Source of the DNA: Neorhizobium tomejilense
GTDB lineage: Bacteria; Pseudomonadota; Alphaproteobacteria; Rhizobiales; Rhizobiaceae
Reading direction: 5' to 3'
Length of the DNA: 64,000 bases
Assembly: GCA_002968845.1 (NCBI GenBank)
Contig: PVBG01000012.1
Span: 124,001-188,000 of the forward strand
This document shows positions 34,596 through 42,908 of this stretch, piece after piece. The notes under the pieces are model-generated. The model was not told where the DNA came from, did no database searches, and saw only the letters and a list, made by a program, of their open reading frames with translations. Made by a program: the position numbers and the translations under genes. Each line of letters begins with the position of its first letter. Position 1 is the stretch's first letter.

Positions 34596-34661
34596 GATTC
34601 CCGCAGATTCCCCCGACTCTTGCCACGGAGTCAGCCTCACACTAGGTTAAAGATCAATTAC
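34596..34661. promoter_or_regulatory. cluster of four GANTC sites and a CtrA-like box upstream of gcrA
   Basis: GATTC at 34596 and 34606, GACTC at 34615 and GAGTC at 34628: four CcrM methylation sites within 37 bp. At 34647-34661 TTAA-N7-TTAC differs by one base from the CtrA consensus TTAA-N7-TTAA. GcrA acts at GANTC-containing promoters and CtrA represses gcrA in Caulobacter, so auto- and cell-cycle control of gcrA is a reasonable inference. Confidence 0.6.
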
Positions 34662-34782
34662 TAGACTGCATGCGGCGGAACTAGTCACCTCAAGCATAGA
34701 TATAGTGGGTGCTGCGAAATGAATTCGCAGCAAAGGTGGAAGGATTCTGCATGCCAGCAACGTTCAAAGGCGGAGAACGGGC

Positions 34783-35319
34783 ATGAACTGGACAGACGAG
34801 CGTGTCGAGAAGCTCAAAAGATTATGGTCGGAGGGCCTCAGCGCCAGCCAGATCGCAGCGCAACTTGGAGGCGTAAGCCGAAATGCCGTTATCGGCAAGG
34901 TGCACCGTCTCAGCCTGCCGGGCCGGGCGAAAGCCGGCGGCACGGTAGCGACGGGCCGTTCAGCTGCGGCCAAGCGCACGACATCGGCGCCGCGGGCTCC
35001 GAACTATGCGTCGCGCGTCACGACCCGGACCGTTACCCGCGCCGTCGGTGCGACGATGGTCAAGGAAGAGGTCGAAATCGAACCCTATCAGGAGATGGAA
35101 TATCGTCCCGCCTCCAACGTGGTGGTGCCGATCTCCCGTCGCCTTGCATTGACCGAACTTACCGAGCGCACCTGCAAGTGGCCGGTCGGCGATCCGCTCA
35201 AGGACGATTTCCACTTCTGCGGCTGTGAATCCCCGGATGCATCGCCCTATTGCGGCTATCACGCAAAGCTCGCCTACCAGCCGGTCAACGAGCGCCGCAA
35301 GGTTGCTGCTCGGGTCTGA
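34783..35319 (+). CDS. gcrA: GcrA cell cycle regulator
   Basis: 178 aa from ATG at 34783. GcrA binds sigma-70 RNA polymerase and activates promoters with GANTC sites methylated by CcrM. N-terminal helix-turn-helix: MNWTDERVEKLKRLWSEGLS, then ASQIAAQLGGVSRNAVIGKV and HRLSLPGR. The C-terminal sigma-interacting part has LALTELTERTCKWPVGDP, FCGCESPDASPYCGYHA. Full length. It is monocistronic, ended by a strong terminator at 35351-35372. Confidence 0.97.
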   Translation: MNWTDERVEKLKRLWSEGLSASQIAAQLGGVSRNAVIGKVHRLSLPGRAKAGGTVATGRSAAAKRTTSAPRAPNYASRVTTRTVTRAVGATMVKEEVEIEPYQEMEYRPASNVVVPISRRLALTELTERTCKWPVGDPLKDDFHFCGCESPDASPYCGYHAKLAYQPVNERRKVAARV

Positions 35320-35350
35320 GCGGCGGCGCGACACGAGGACAAGATCGAAG

Positions 35351-35372
35351 GCGGGCTCAGGCCCGCTTTTTT
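35351..35372 (+). terminator. intrinsic terminator of gcrA
   Basis: Stem GCGGGC-TCAG-GCCCGC (35351-35366) followed by TTTTTT (35367-35372), 32 nt after the gcrA stop. Confidence 0.9.
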
Positions 35373-35505
35373 GTTGCGCATGGCAGATATGCCGGCCAAG
35401 CCTTGCTCCGGATCGGCATTGCACCTATCTGAAAGACGGTGAGGACGACCTCCCCCATTCGGGCAAAAACTCCGGGACGACCCGGAAAGCACCCAGGAGG
35501 TCATC

Positions 35506-35943
35506 ATGCGCTCGACTCGCGACCGTATCCGCCATGCCATCAGCTTCGAACTGATCGGGCTCGCTCTCATCACACCGCTCGGCGCCTTTGCCTTCGACAT
35601 GCCGGCCGCCGATATCGGCGTGGTCGGCATCGGCAGTGCGACGATCGCCACCGGCTGGAACTATCTCTACAATCTCGGCTTCGACCACCTGATGCAGCGC
35701 TTTACCGGCGGCACGCAGAAAAACACCGCAATACGCGTGGCGCATGCGGTGCTGTTCGAACTTGGCCTGCTGATCGCGCTTCTGCCGCTGATCGCCTGGT
35801 ATCTCGGCATCAGCCTCGTCCATGCGCTGACGATGGACGTGTCGTTCGCGGTCTTCTACGTGGTCTATGCCTTCGTGTTCAACTGGGCCTATGACCGCAT
35901 CTTTCCGCTGCCGGAATGGCAACGGCAGACAGAGGCGGCCTGA
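35506..35943 (+). CDS. PACE-family multidrug efflux transporter
   Basis: 145 aa from ATG at 35506, AGGAGG 6-8 nt upstream. Two tandem BTP (bacterial transmembrane pair) domains make four membrane helices: RIRHAISFELIGLALITPLG with the conserved Glu in helix 1, IATGWNYLYNLGFDHLMQR, then RVAHAVLFELGLLIALLPLI and VFYVVYAFVFNWAYDRIFP. PACE proteins (AceI type) export chlorhexidine and other biocides by proton exchange, and short-chain diamines in some cases. Substrate not predictable. Confidence 0.9.
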   Translation: MRSTRDRIRHAISFELIGLALITPLGAFAFDMPAADIGVVGIGSATIATGWNYLYNLGFDHLMQRFTGGTQKNTAIRVAHAVLFELGLLIALLPLIAWYLGISLVHALTMDVSFAVFYVVYAFVFNWAYDRIFPLPEWQRQTEAA

Positions 35944-36071
35944 CGCCGCTCCTCGAGGTTTCTATCGAATAATCCGCGCCGCGAACGGTGCGGATGACAC
36001 CCTGCATGTTTGGAGAAATTGAGCGCCTCCCCGAGGCGCCGGACATGGGACGTCGATAGCACTCCCTTTTG

Positions 36072-37373
36072 TCAGAACCTGACGGTGAACTCGCTTCCCT
36101 TGCCGACTTCCGACTTCACGATCAGGCGGGCTCTGTGGCGGGTCAGGATGTGCTTGACGATTGCAAGGCCGAGGCCGGTGCCTTTCTTGGAACGGCTGTC
36201 GGCCACGCTGACCCGGTAGAAGCGCTCGGTCAGCCGCGGAACGTGTTCGGCCGGAATGCCCGGCCCCTGGTCGACAACGGTCACTTCCACCGGATCGGAA
36301 GCGCCGTTCCTGAGGTAAACGTCGACGAACTTGCCTTCCTGGCCGTATTTGCAGGCGTTCTCGATCAGATTTTCGAAAACCTGAACTAGCTCGTCGCGGT
36401 CGCCCAGCACTTCCACCTTGCCTTCCGGCAGATGCGTGCGGATTTCCACCCCGAGGTCGTCGGCGAGCGGTACCAGCGCGTCCCGCACATGACCGATCAG
36501 CGGCTTCAGGTCGATCGTCTGGTCCGGTGCGATATGGGATTTGAGCTCCAGACGCGACAGCGACATGAGATCGTCGACAAGGCGGCTCATGCGTGTCGCC
36601 TGGTCGAACATGATGGCGAGGAACCGCTCGTGCGCGGCAGCGTCGGAGCGCGCCGGCCCCTGCAGGGTCTCGATGAAGCCTCGCAACGAGGCAAGCGGGG
36701 TACGCAGCTCATGGCTGGCATTGGCGACAAAATCCGAACGCATCCGATCGATGCGGCGCAGTTCCGAAATGTCCCTGAAAGAGAGGAGATAGAGCTTCTG
36801 CGCCACTCCGTCGGAGCTTTGCTGGACCGGTTGGCCGAGATCGATCGGCGCGATGCGCAGGGTATAGACGCGCTCGGAAGGCAACCGCTCGGAATGCTCG
36901 ATCTGGTTGGGCTCATCAGTCGCGATGGTTTCCCGCACCATGTCGAGAATGCCGGGGGACCGCAGCCGGGCCGAAAGATGCGAACCTGGAGAAAGGATGC
37001 CGAAGGCCTTCTCGGCCGCCTTGTTCTGGTAGAGGACGGTTATATCATCGCCCAGCACGAAAGCCGGAATGTCCAGCGCGCTGAGCGTCGCTGCCACTTG
37101 GGGCAGCGGCTGGAAGCCAGATCGCTCTTCCTCGACGATCACCGGGGCCGGCGGCGGAAGGACGGCAGGCTTGCGACCAACAACGACCAGCACCAAGAGC
37201 AGCCAGCCCACCAGGACGCCCACCCAGTCCATACCGATCAGGAACGCGATCATCGCCAGCAGGGTCAGAAGCAGCAGCAGAGCGCGTTCCTGGCGGCCTC
37301 TCGCAACGAGCGTGCCCAGACCCCGACGCCATTTCTCCAGTACCGACTCCACAGACAGACTCGCAGCTTTCAC
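36072..37373 (-). CDS. phoR: PhoR-type phosphate-regulon sensor histidine kinase
   Basis: 433 aa from GTG at 37373. Two membrane helices at about 30-65 (LLLLLTLLAMIAFLIGMDWV, VLVGWLLLVLVVV), a PAS domain at about 95-205 (PAFVLGDDITVLYQNKAAEK), the phospho-acceptor His in SHELRTPLASLRGFIETLQG (about 218), N box NLIENACKYG, G1 VDQGPGIP, F box ERFYRVSV, G2 GTGLGLAIVKH. It would phosphorylate PhoB under phosphate limitation. The pst operon and phoB are not in this window; ppk2 lies divergently upstream, a phosphate-related partner. Confidence 0.85.
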   Translation of the reverse strand: MKAASLSVESVLEKWRRGLGTLVARGRQERALLLLLTLLAMIAFLIGMDWVGVLVGWLLLVLVVVGRKPAVLPPPAPVIVEEERSGFQPLPQVAATLSALDIPAFVLGDDITVLYQNKAAEKAFGILSPGSHLSARLRSPGILDMVRETIATDEPNQIEHSERLPSERVYTLRIAPIDLGQPVQQSSDGVAQKLYLLSFRDISELRRIDRMRSDFVANASHELRTPLASLRGFIETLQGPARSDAAAHERFLAIMFDQATRMSRLVDDLMSLSRLELKSHIAPDQTIDLKPLIGHVRDALVPLADDLGVEIRTHLPEGKVEVLGDRDELVQVFENLIENACKYGQEGKFVDVYLRNGASDPVEVTVVDQGPGIPAEHVPRLTERFYRVSVADSRSKKGTGLGLAIVKHILTRHRARLIVKSEVGKGSEFTVRF

Positions 37374-37533
37374 AGGTTGAACACGCGCTCATATATCCCT
37401 TGCATGACAGATATACATCGCTTCCGTTGGGATATTGGAAAATTGGCGCTATCCGGAGAGTAGCGGAATTTCGAACTTGCGTTACATATCGGCTACCGCC
37501 CCGTACGGCGGATCGATCGGAGGAAGCACTATC

Positions 37534-38415
37534 ATGGCGGATAAAACCGAAAGCCGGGCAGTCAGCATCGACATCAACGGCAAGCTCAAGCAGTTCGATA
37601 TCGACGACCCGGTGCTGCCGGCGTGGATCGAGGAGCATGCGCTTAGCTCCGGCGGATATCCCCATGACGACAAGCTCGACAAGGACAAATACGCAAAGCA
37701 GCTCGAAAAGCTGCAGGTCGAACTCGTCAAGGTGCAGTTCTGGCTGAAGGCGACCGGCAAGCGGATGATGGCGCTGTTCGAGGGCCGCGACGCGGCCGGC
37801 AAGGGCGGCACGATCTTTTCGATCAATGCCTATCTCAATCCGCGTTCGGCCCGCGTGGTGGCGCTCAACAAACCGACGGAGACCGAGGCCGGCCAGTGGT
37901 ATTTCCAGCGCTACATCTCGCATTTCCCGACATCTGGGGAGATCGTGTTGTTCGACCGCTCCTGGTACAACCGGGCCGGGGTCGAGCCGGTGATGGGCTT
38001 CTGCACGCCGGAACAGTACAAGGATTTCATGAAGGCGGTTCCGCGCTTCGAGGACACGATTTCCGACGAAGGCATCATCTTCTTCAAGTTCTGGCTGGAT
38101 ATCGGCCGCGAGATGCAGCTCAAGCGTTTCCATGACCGGCGGCACGACCCGCTCAAGATCTGGAAACTGTCGCCGATGGATATCGCAGCGTTCAACAAGT
38201 GGGACGACTACACCGAGAAGCGCGACGCGATGCTCGAAAGGACTCACAACAAGGAGACGCCATGGGCGGTCGTGCGGGCCAACGACAAGCGCCGCGCCCG
38301 CCTCAACGTCATTCGCCATATCCTGCTGTCGCTCGACTATGAGGGCAAGGACAAGGACGCTGTCGGCGAGATCGACGACAAGATCTTCGGTTTCGGCCCG
38401 AAGTTCCTGAGATAA
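37534..38415 (+). CDS. ppk2: polyphosphate kinase 2
   Basis: 293 aa from ATG at 37534, with GGAGGAAG about 7 nt upstream; longer frames are not native. PPK2 interconverts polyphosphate and nucleoside triphosphates. Walker A GRDAAGKGGTI (about residue 88), lid-like SARVVALNKPTETEAGQWYF, Walker B LFDRSWYNRAGVEPVMGFC, lid HDRRHDPLKIWKLSPMD. Full-length single-domain class. Divergent from phoR, convergent with the next gene with 4 nt between stops. Confidence 0.95.
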   Translation: MADKTESRAVSIDINGKLKQFDIDDPVLPAWIEEHALSSGGYPHDDKLDKDKYAKQLEKLQVELVKVQFWLKATGKRMMALFEGRDAAGKGGTIFSINAYLNPRSARVVALNKPTETEAGQWYFQRYISHFPTSGEIVLFDRSWYNRAGVEPVMGFCTPEQYKDFMKAVPRFEDTISDEGIIFFKFWLDIGREMQLKRFHDRRHDPLKIWKLSPMDIAAFNKWDDYTEKRDAMLERTHNKETPWAVVRANDKRRARLNVIRHILLSLDYEGKDKDAVGEIDDKIFGFGPKFLR

Positions 38416-38419
38416 AGGA

Positions 38420-39649
38420 TCATTGGCCGGGCAGGATGCGCACCGAATAAAGCAGAACCGCCCGGTCCGCGCCGTCGATACCGCTGTTGAAGATCAGGCG
38501 GCCGGGCCGGTTGGGGGCAAGCGACCGCTCGAAGGTTACCCGGAAGAGTGCCTCCAGCTTCTCCTGCGTTGCCGTAAAACGATGACGACTGCAATTGCCG
38601 AGGCTTCCGAAATCGCAGCGGACCGACAGCTGCACGGAACTGTTCTGCCCCGACTGCAGGGTCAGGGCCACCGTCGAGCTCTTGCCTGCCATTTCGCGCA
38701 GCACTTCCGGCGGCACTTCGACCGAGACATCGCCGCCGTCGCCTGACGTTGCCGACGCGATGCGCACGGCCTGCCCTTCCGATGCGGCCACCGCCTCGAC
38801 TTTCGCCTGACCGCCGGCTTTCATTTCCGCCGCCTTGGCGGGCACGAAGATTTCTACCCACTCGTCGGAAAAACCGCGGCGCGGATCGAAGGCGACCGGG
38901 CCTCCCGCCGCTTGGCCGGCGACCGAGCGGTCGGCCGACTTCATCGCTTCCTCGACGATCGACTGCACCAGACCGGATTGATAGAACCACCAGCAGGCGC
39001 CGCCGACCACGCCAAGGGTGATAACCCAGGTCAGGAGATGCGACAGGAAACCCCGACGCTTTCGCGGTTTGGCGGCCCGTTCCGGGGGAACGTCCAGCCC
39101 GCTATCGGGGGACGGGCGGGCGTTCTTGTTCGGCTTGCCCGGCTTTGCCGCTTTCGCCGGAGGTTCCGGTTGAAATGCCTCGGCTTCGATCCGCTCGCCG
39201 CGCGCGGGGCTGACGCCGCCGAGATCGCCGGAGGATATCGTCGCAGCAGCAGATGGAGCACGCACCTCGCTCGAAGCGGTATCGATGGACGGCGCGACAG
39301 GCGAAGGTGCCGCCGGCCGTTGCGGCGCTTCCGGCCGCGGGCTGGCTGGCATGACCGGAGACTCGACCGCCATGGGTTCCGCGGCGTATGGCAGTTCCGG
39401 TTCGAGTTCCACGGCGGGTCCCGGCGCGGGTTCCACCAGGCGCTCGACTTCCGCCATTTCGATCTCGTGGATCTTCCGCTCCAGGAGTTCATGCTGCTGC
39501 ATGATGATCAACCGGTCGGTAACGCCTTGCTTGCGAAGGCCGGCGTCCAGTGCCTGGCGCGCCGACTGATAAATACGCGCTCTGATCTCCCGGTCCGCCC
39601 GGTTCGAGCGATCCAGTGCGTTTCTGATGGCCGTTTCCAAACCGCTCAC
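38420..39649 (-). CDS. hypothetical inner-membrane protein with long cytosolic linker
   Basis: 409 aa. Residues 1-70 are helical and charged (RARIYQSARQALDAGLRKQG, MQQHELLERKIHEIEMAEVE), 72-195 are Pro/Ala/Glu-rich and disordered, KPRKRRGF (194-201) is a stop-transfer-like basic patch, 205-223 is the single membrane helix, and the C-terminal 180 residues are periplasmic with two Cys in RCDFGSLGNCSRHRF. I recognise the layout from rhizobial genomes but no named family. An envelope structural or sensory role is conceivable. Divergent from the nitronate monooxygenase gene. Confidence 0.75.
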   Translation of the reverse strand: MSGLETAIRNALDRSNRADREIRARIYQSARQALDAGLRKQGVTDRLIIMQQHELLERKIHEIEMAEVERLVEPAPGPAVELEPELPYAAEPMAVESPVMPASPRPEAPQRPAAPSPVAPSIDTASSEVRAPSAAATISSGDLGGVSPARGERIEAEAFQPEPPAKAAKPGKPNKNARPSPDSGLDVPPERAAKPRKRRGFLSHLLTWVITLGVVGGACWWFYQSGLVQSIVEEAMKSADRSVAGQAAGGPVAFDPRRGFSDEWVEIFVPAKAAEMKAGGQAKVEAVAASEGQAVRIASATSGDGGDVSVEVPPEVLREMAGKSSTVALTLQSGQNSSVQLSVRCDFGSLGNCSRHRFTATQEKLEALFRVTFERSLAPNRPGRLIFNSGIDGADRAVLLYSVRILPGQ

Positions 39650-39897
39650 TGCCGGTCCTTCTTCATCGTCATTCCCACCGCGCGGGAGTTTACGTTTCGG
39701 TAACCCCTCCGCCGCGGAACTGCAAGCACCGCCTTCGACTGCACCATGGCGAAAAATAAGGACAGGATATGTCGGGAGCCCCTGCCCGGCGTTGCGGAGA
39801 TCTGCTTCGAAAATCTTTCCACCGGCTTTTCGAGCCTCCCGCGATCTGGTAGATGGATTTACGTTTGCGTAAAGGTCAATCGGGAGGTTTTTGATCC

Positions 39898-40854
39898 ATG
39901 CTTCCAGCAGTCCTCAAGGACAGGCTCCGCCTGCCCGTGGTCGCGTCGCCGCTGTTCATCATTTCTCATCCGGAACTGACACTGGCGCAATGCAAGGCGG
40001 GCGTCGTCGGCGCCTTCCCGGCGCTCAATGCGCGGCCGGAAAGCCAGCTCGACGAGTGGCTGGCCATGATCACCGAGGATCTCGCCACCTATAACGCCGT
40101 CAATCCCGAGAGGCCTGCCGCACCCTTTGCCGTCAACCAGATCGTCCATACCTCCAACAAGCGCCTGGAGCACGACCTCATGATGTGCGTGAAATACAAG
40201 GTGCCGATCGTCATCTCCTCGCTCGGCGCCGTGCCGGAGGTGAATGCCGCCGTACACTCCTATGGCGGCATCGTGCTGCACGACATTATCAACAACCGCC
40301 ACGCCAATTCGGCGATCCGCAAGGGCGCTGACGGGCTGATCGCGGTCGCTGCCGGCGCCGGCGGGCATGCCGGCACGCTGTCTCCTTTCGCACTGGTGCA
40401 GGAAATCCGGGAATGGTTCGACGGGCCGCTGCTGCTCGCCGGGGCGATCGCCACCGGCGGCGGCATCCTTGCCGCCCAAGCCATGGGCGCCGACATGGCT
40501 TATATCGGCTCGCCCTTCATCGCCACGAAGGAGGCGCGCGCCGCCGATGGCTACAAGCAGATGATCGTCGATTCGAATGCTGCCGACGTCGTCTATTCCA
40601 ACTATTTCACCGGCATACACGGCAACTACCTCAAGGGTTCGATCGCTGCCACCGGCATGGACCCGGATGCCCTTCCGGTCGCCGATCCGTCCAAGATGGA
40701 TTTCGACCAGGCGGTCAGCGGGCCGAAGGCCTGGAAGGAGATCTGGGGGGCAGGCCAGGGCGTCGGCGCGGTCAAGGCGGTGGTTCCGGTCGCGGAACTC
40801 GTCGACCGGCTGGAAAGCGAATACCGGGCGGCGCGCGAGCGCCTTACGATCTGA
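39898..40854 (+). CDS. nitronate monooxygenase (2-nitropropane dioxygenase family)
   Basis: 318 aa from ATG at 39898 after GGGAGG. FMN TIM-barrel enzyme that oxidises propionate-3-nitronate or alkyl nitronates. Blocks: LRLPVVASPLFIISHPELTL, AFPALNARPESQLDEWL, VNQIVHTSNKRLEHDLMMCV, AAGAGGHAGTLSPFALVQEI (His of class I type enzymes), AGAIATGGGILAAQAMGADM, YIGSPFIATKEARAADGYKQ. Full length, monocistronic. Confidence 0.9.
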   Translation: MLPAVLKDRLRLPVVASPLFIISHPELTLAQCKAGVVGAFPALNARPESQLDEWLAMITEDLATYNAVNPERPAAPFAVNQIVHTSNKRLEHDLMMCVKYKVPIVISSLGAVPEVNAAVHSYGGIVLHDIINNRHANSAIRKGADGLIAVAAGAGGHAGTLSPFALVQEIREWFDGPLLLAGAIATGGGILAAQAMGADMAYIGSPFIATKEARAADGYKQMIVDSNAADVVYSNYFTGIHGNYLKGSIAATGMDPDALPVADPSKMDFDQAVSGPKAWKEIWGAGQGVGAVKAVVPVAELVDRLESEYRAARERLTI

Positions 40855-40985
40855 ACTAACGGCTGGATAATAACCGTCATTTCAGGAAAATCGTCGAGAA
40901 GCCCAAAACCCGGCTTGAAATCGCGGGTCATTGCCTGTATCAGCCGCATCACTCGCAGCCCCCGGCAAAACCGGCCGCTGCCCGT

Positions 40986-41061
40986 GCCGCTTTAGCTCAG
41001 GTGGTAGAGCACATCATTCGTAATGATGGGGTCGCAGGTTCGAGTCCTGCAAGCGGCACCA
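40986..41061 (+). tRNA. tRNA-Thr (anticodon CGT)
   Basis: 76 nt. Acceptor GCCGCTT pairs with AAGCGGC, D-stem AGCTC/GAGC, anticodon loop TTCGTAA inside CATCA/TGATG, T-arm GCAGGTTCGAGTCCTGC, discriminator A and an encoded CCA (41059-41061). Confidence 0.97.
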
Positions 41062-41125
41062 GTTTTCTTCCAATTCTTCCGCAGCGCCAGCGTCGCCCAT
41101 ATCTCGGCGCGAAGGCCGGCGAGCG

Positions 41126-41380
41126 TCAACCCGCCACAAGGCTCGTTTCGTCGTTGAGGCAATCGTTTTGGAGCTGCATCTGGACGGCGTGCATGAAGAG
41201 ACCTGCCTGGCGGGAGATTTCCTCGTCTGCCACACCCTGGGCTCTGAGAGCTGCCGCAAAACTGGCCATTTCCGATCTCCAGAAACGGTTCGCTTGTTCG
41301 CCGTGAAGCCGCAGAAGCGCTTCGGCGCAACGTTTTACGTCAGTGGTACGCCGATCGGCAGGGAATTGCAGCAGCGTCAT
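41126..41380 (-). CDS. DUF6074 family protein
   Basis: 84 aa from ATG at 41380. Blocks: LLQFPADRRTTDVKRCAEAL, LHGEQANRFWRSEMASFAAA, LRAQGVADEEISRQAGLFMH, AVQMQ. This short helical protein (AFPxxRRxxxVRxxAxxL, then FWRxExxxLxxxLxxxGxxxxxIxxQxxxFxxAVQ) is frequent in Rhizobiales and known to me as DUF6074. Function unknown. It follows tRNA-Thr on the opposite strand. Confidence 0.8.
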   Translation of the reverse strand: MTLLQFPADRRTTDVKRCAEALLRLHGEQANRFWRSEMASFAAALRAQGVADEEISRQAGLFMHAVQMQLQNDCLNDETSLVAG

Positions 41381-41740
41381 GCCATCTCCATATTGTCGGG
41401 CGAATCGCCCAGGGATTGCAGCACATTGGCCGCCAGTCCTTCACAAAGGCTGAACGATCGGAGGTATCTGGTGCAGGGAAGGTGGATGTCGAGACCAGCG
41501 CTGCGAAGACGATGACCTCGAAGACAGCTGTTTGCAGTTTTCTAACTGGCAAAATTGCCGCTCGCCAACCCTTGCCGTCGGGGCTTTGCCCGCCTACCTA
41601 AAGCTCACACTGCGATTGCCGTAAGGCTTCGCACGTAAGCGTTAACGTCACTCAACGCGCTGATCGACCGGGCATTGCCGGTTTCGGTCTGCGCGGCTGT
41701 GTCCGGCAGGTCGATATCGACATCCCGTGAAAGGATTTAG
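41381..41740. other. intergenic stretch without a supported gene
   Basis: Short frames on both strands, including one with a hydrophobic start (QTAVFEVIVFAALVST, minus strand near 41530), lack ribosome sites and overlap the DUF6074 start. The last 60 nt should hold the promoter of the next gene; AAAGGA precedes its ATG. Confidence 0.4.
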
Positions 41741-42514
41741 ATGAACGACCTTACGATCCAGGACCAGACCTCCTCCGCCCCCAAGATCGAGCGCATTCGT
41801 CACGAACTCAAGCGTCGCGTGCTGACGGTTGAAACCGTCGAACGTATCACGCCACAGATGCTGCGCATCACACTGACCGGCGATGATCTTTCGGATTTCG
41901 TCAGCGCTGCGCCGGACGACCATGTCAAGATATTCCTGCCGACAGCTGCCGGTGAACCGGAGCGCCGCGATTATACGCCTCGTCGCTACGATCAAGGGGC
42001 CAAGTCCCTGGTGCTCGATTTCGCCGTCCACGATGCCGGTCCCGCCACGCGATGGGCGCTGGATGCCGTGCCGGGCAGCACGTTGTCGATCGGCGGTCCG
42101 CGAGGTTCAGCCGTCATCTCGGGCGTGAACCGCTGGCTGCTTATCGGCGACGAGACCGGGCTTCCGGCGATGGGCCGCCGTATCGAAGAGGCCGGCGAAG
42201 ACGCCGTGATCACGAGTATCGGGCTGGTCACCGGGCCTGAAGAGGAACAGGTCTTCGAGACGCCGGCGTCGCTGGAGACACTCTGGGTGCACCGCCCTCT
42301 TTCCCACGCCACGGACGCCTCCGGGCTGATCTCGGTACTCGATACGATCACGCTTGAGCCCGAGACCTTCGTCTGGGTCGCCGCCGAAGCCTCGGTTGCC
42401 CGTGCGGTTCGAGCCTATCTGGTCGAAAAGCGCGGATATCCGCTCGCCTGGGTCAAGGCCGCCGGATATTGGGCCGAGGGCAAGGCGGATGCCCATGAGA
42501 CGATCGGAGACTGA
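41741..42514 (+). CDS. siderophore-interacting protein (ferric-siderophore reductase, ViuB-like)
   Basis: 257 aa from ATG at 41741. FAD-dependent cytosolic reductase that frees iron from siderophores. FAD site ERRDYTPRRYD (RxYTxR), LDFAVHDAGPATRWALDAVP, GDETGLPAMGRRIEEAGE, and the C-terminal SIP signature WVAAEASVARAVRAYLVEK, WVKAAGYWAEGKADAHE. Full length. A bidirectional terminator follows at 42530-42561. No siderophore receptor is adjacent. Confidence 0.92.
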   Translation: MNDLTIQDQTSSAPKIERIRHELKRRVLTVETVERITPQMLRITLTGDDLSDFVSAAPDDHVKIFLPTAAGEPERRDYTPRRYDQGAKSLVLDFAVHDAGPATRWALDAVPGSTLSIGGPRGSAVISGVNRWLLIGDETGLPAMGRRIEEAGEDAVITSIGLVTGPEEEQVFETPASLETLWVHRPLSHATDASGLISVLDTITLEPETFVWVAAEASVARAVRAYLVEKRGYPLAWVKAAGYWAEGKADAHETIGD

Positions 42515-42529
42515 AAGACATGACGAAAA

Positions 42530-42561
42530 GCCCGCCATCCTGGCAGGATGGCGGGCTTTTT
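42530..42561. terminator. bidirectional intrinsic terminator
   Basis: Perfect 12-bp stem GCCCGCCATCCT (42530-42541) with AGGATGGCGGGC (42545-42556) and a 3-nt loop, flanked by AAAA on the left and TTTTT on the right. It lies between the convergent siderophore-interacting gene and the YciI-like gene. Confidence 0.92.
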
Positions 42562-42577
42562 ATCGGCCGAAATGGGA

Positions 42578-42904
42578 TCAGCCGTGCTTGCGCGGGGTCA
42601 TCGGATCGCTGATCCGAGTCGCCTGGAACGTATCCGGCAGCTGCGTCAGCTCGATCGCCGAAACGATCCCGGCGCGATTGAAGGGATCGCCTTGCGCAAA
42701 AGCCTGCGCCTCTTCGAGGCTCGCGGCTTCCAGAATGCCGAAATTGCCGAGCGACGAACCGCCCTCATCGACAAGAGCCGAGCCGATCAGGACAGCGGCA
42801 AGGCCCTCTCCGCCCGACTGGACCCAGGCCCGGTGTGACGGGCGGTGGGTATCGCGGGCGGCATCCTGGCCTTCATGGTGCAGGCAGCGCATCAGGAAAA
42901 ACAT
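42578..42904 (-). CDS. YciI-like protein
   Basis: 108 aa from ATG at 42904 (MFFLMRCLHHEGQDAARDTH); an ATG at 42919 would overlap the upstream gene. Dimeric ferredoxin-like fold of the YciI/muconolactone-isomerase superfamily: HRPSHRAWVQSGGEGLAAVL, ASLEEAQAFAQGDPFNRAGI. YciI proteins carry a conserved His-Asp pair; here His9/His10 and Asp in GDPF. Last gene of the LigAB-like operon, 4 nt after its neighbour. It may act on a ring-cleavage lactone, which is inference. Confidence 0.8.
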   Translation of the reverse strand: MFFLMRCLHHEGQDAARDTHRPSHRAWVQSGGEGLAAVLIGSALVDEGGSSLGNFGILEAASLEEAQAFAQGDPFNRAGIVSAIELTQLPDTFQATRISDPMTPRKHG

Positions 42905-42908
42905 CGGG

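Noticed and set aside
37404..37410. Pho box between phoR and ppk2
   Set aside because: One half-site CTGTCAT is present on the minus strand, but the second repeat at 4-nt spacing (GGGATAT) does not match.
40992..41330. Open frames across tRNA-Thr on both strands (SSPASGTS, LRPHHYE type)
   Set aside because: They translate the tRNA itself and its complement; not protein genes.
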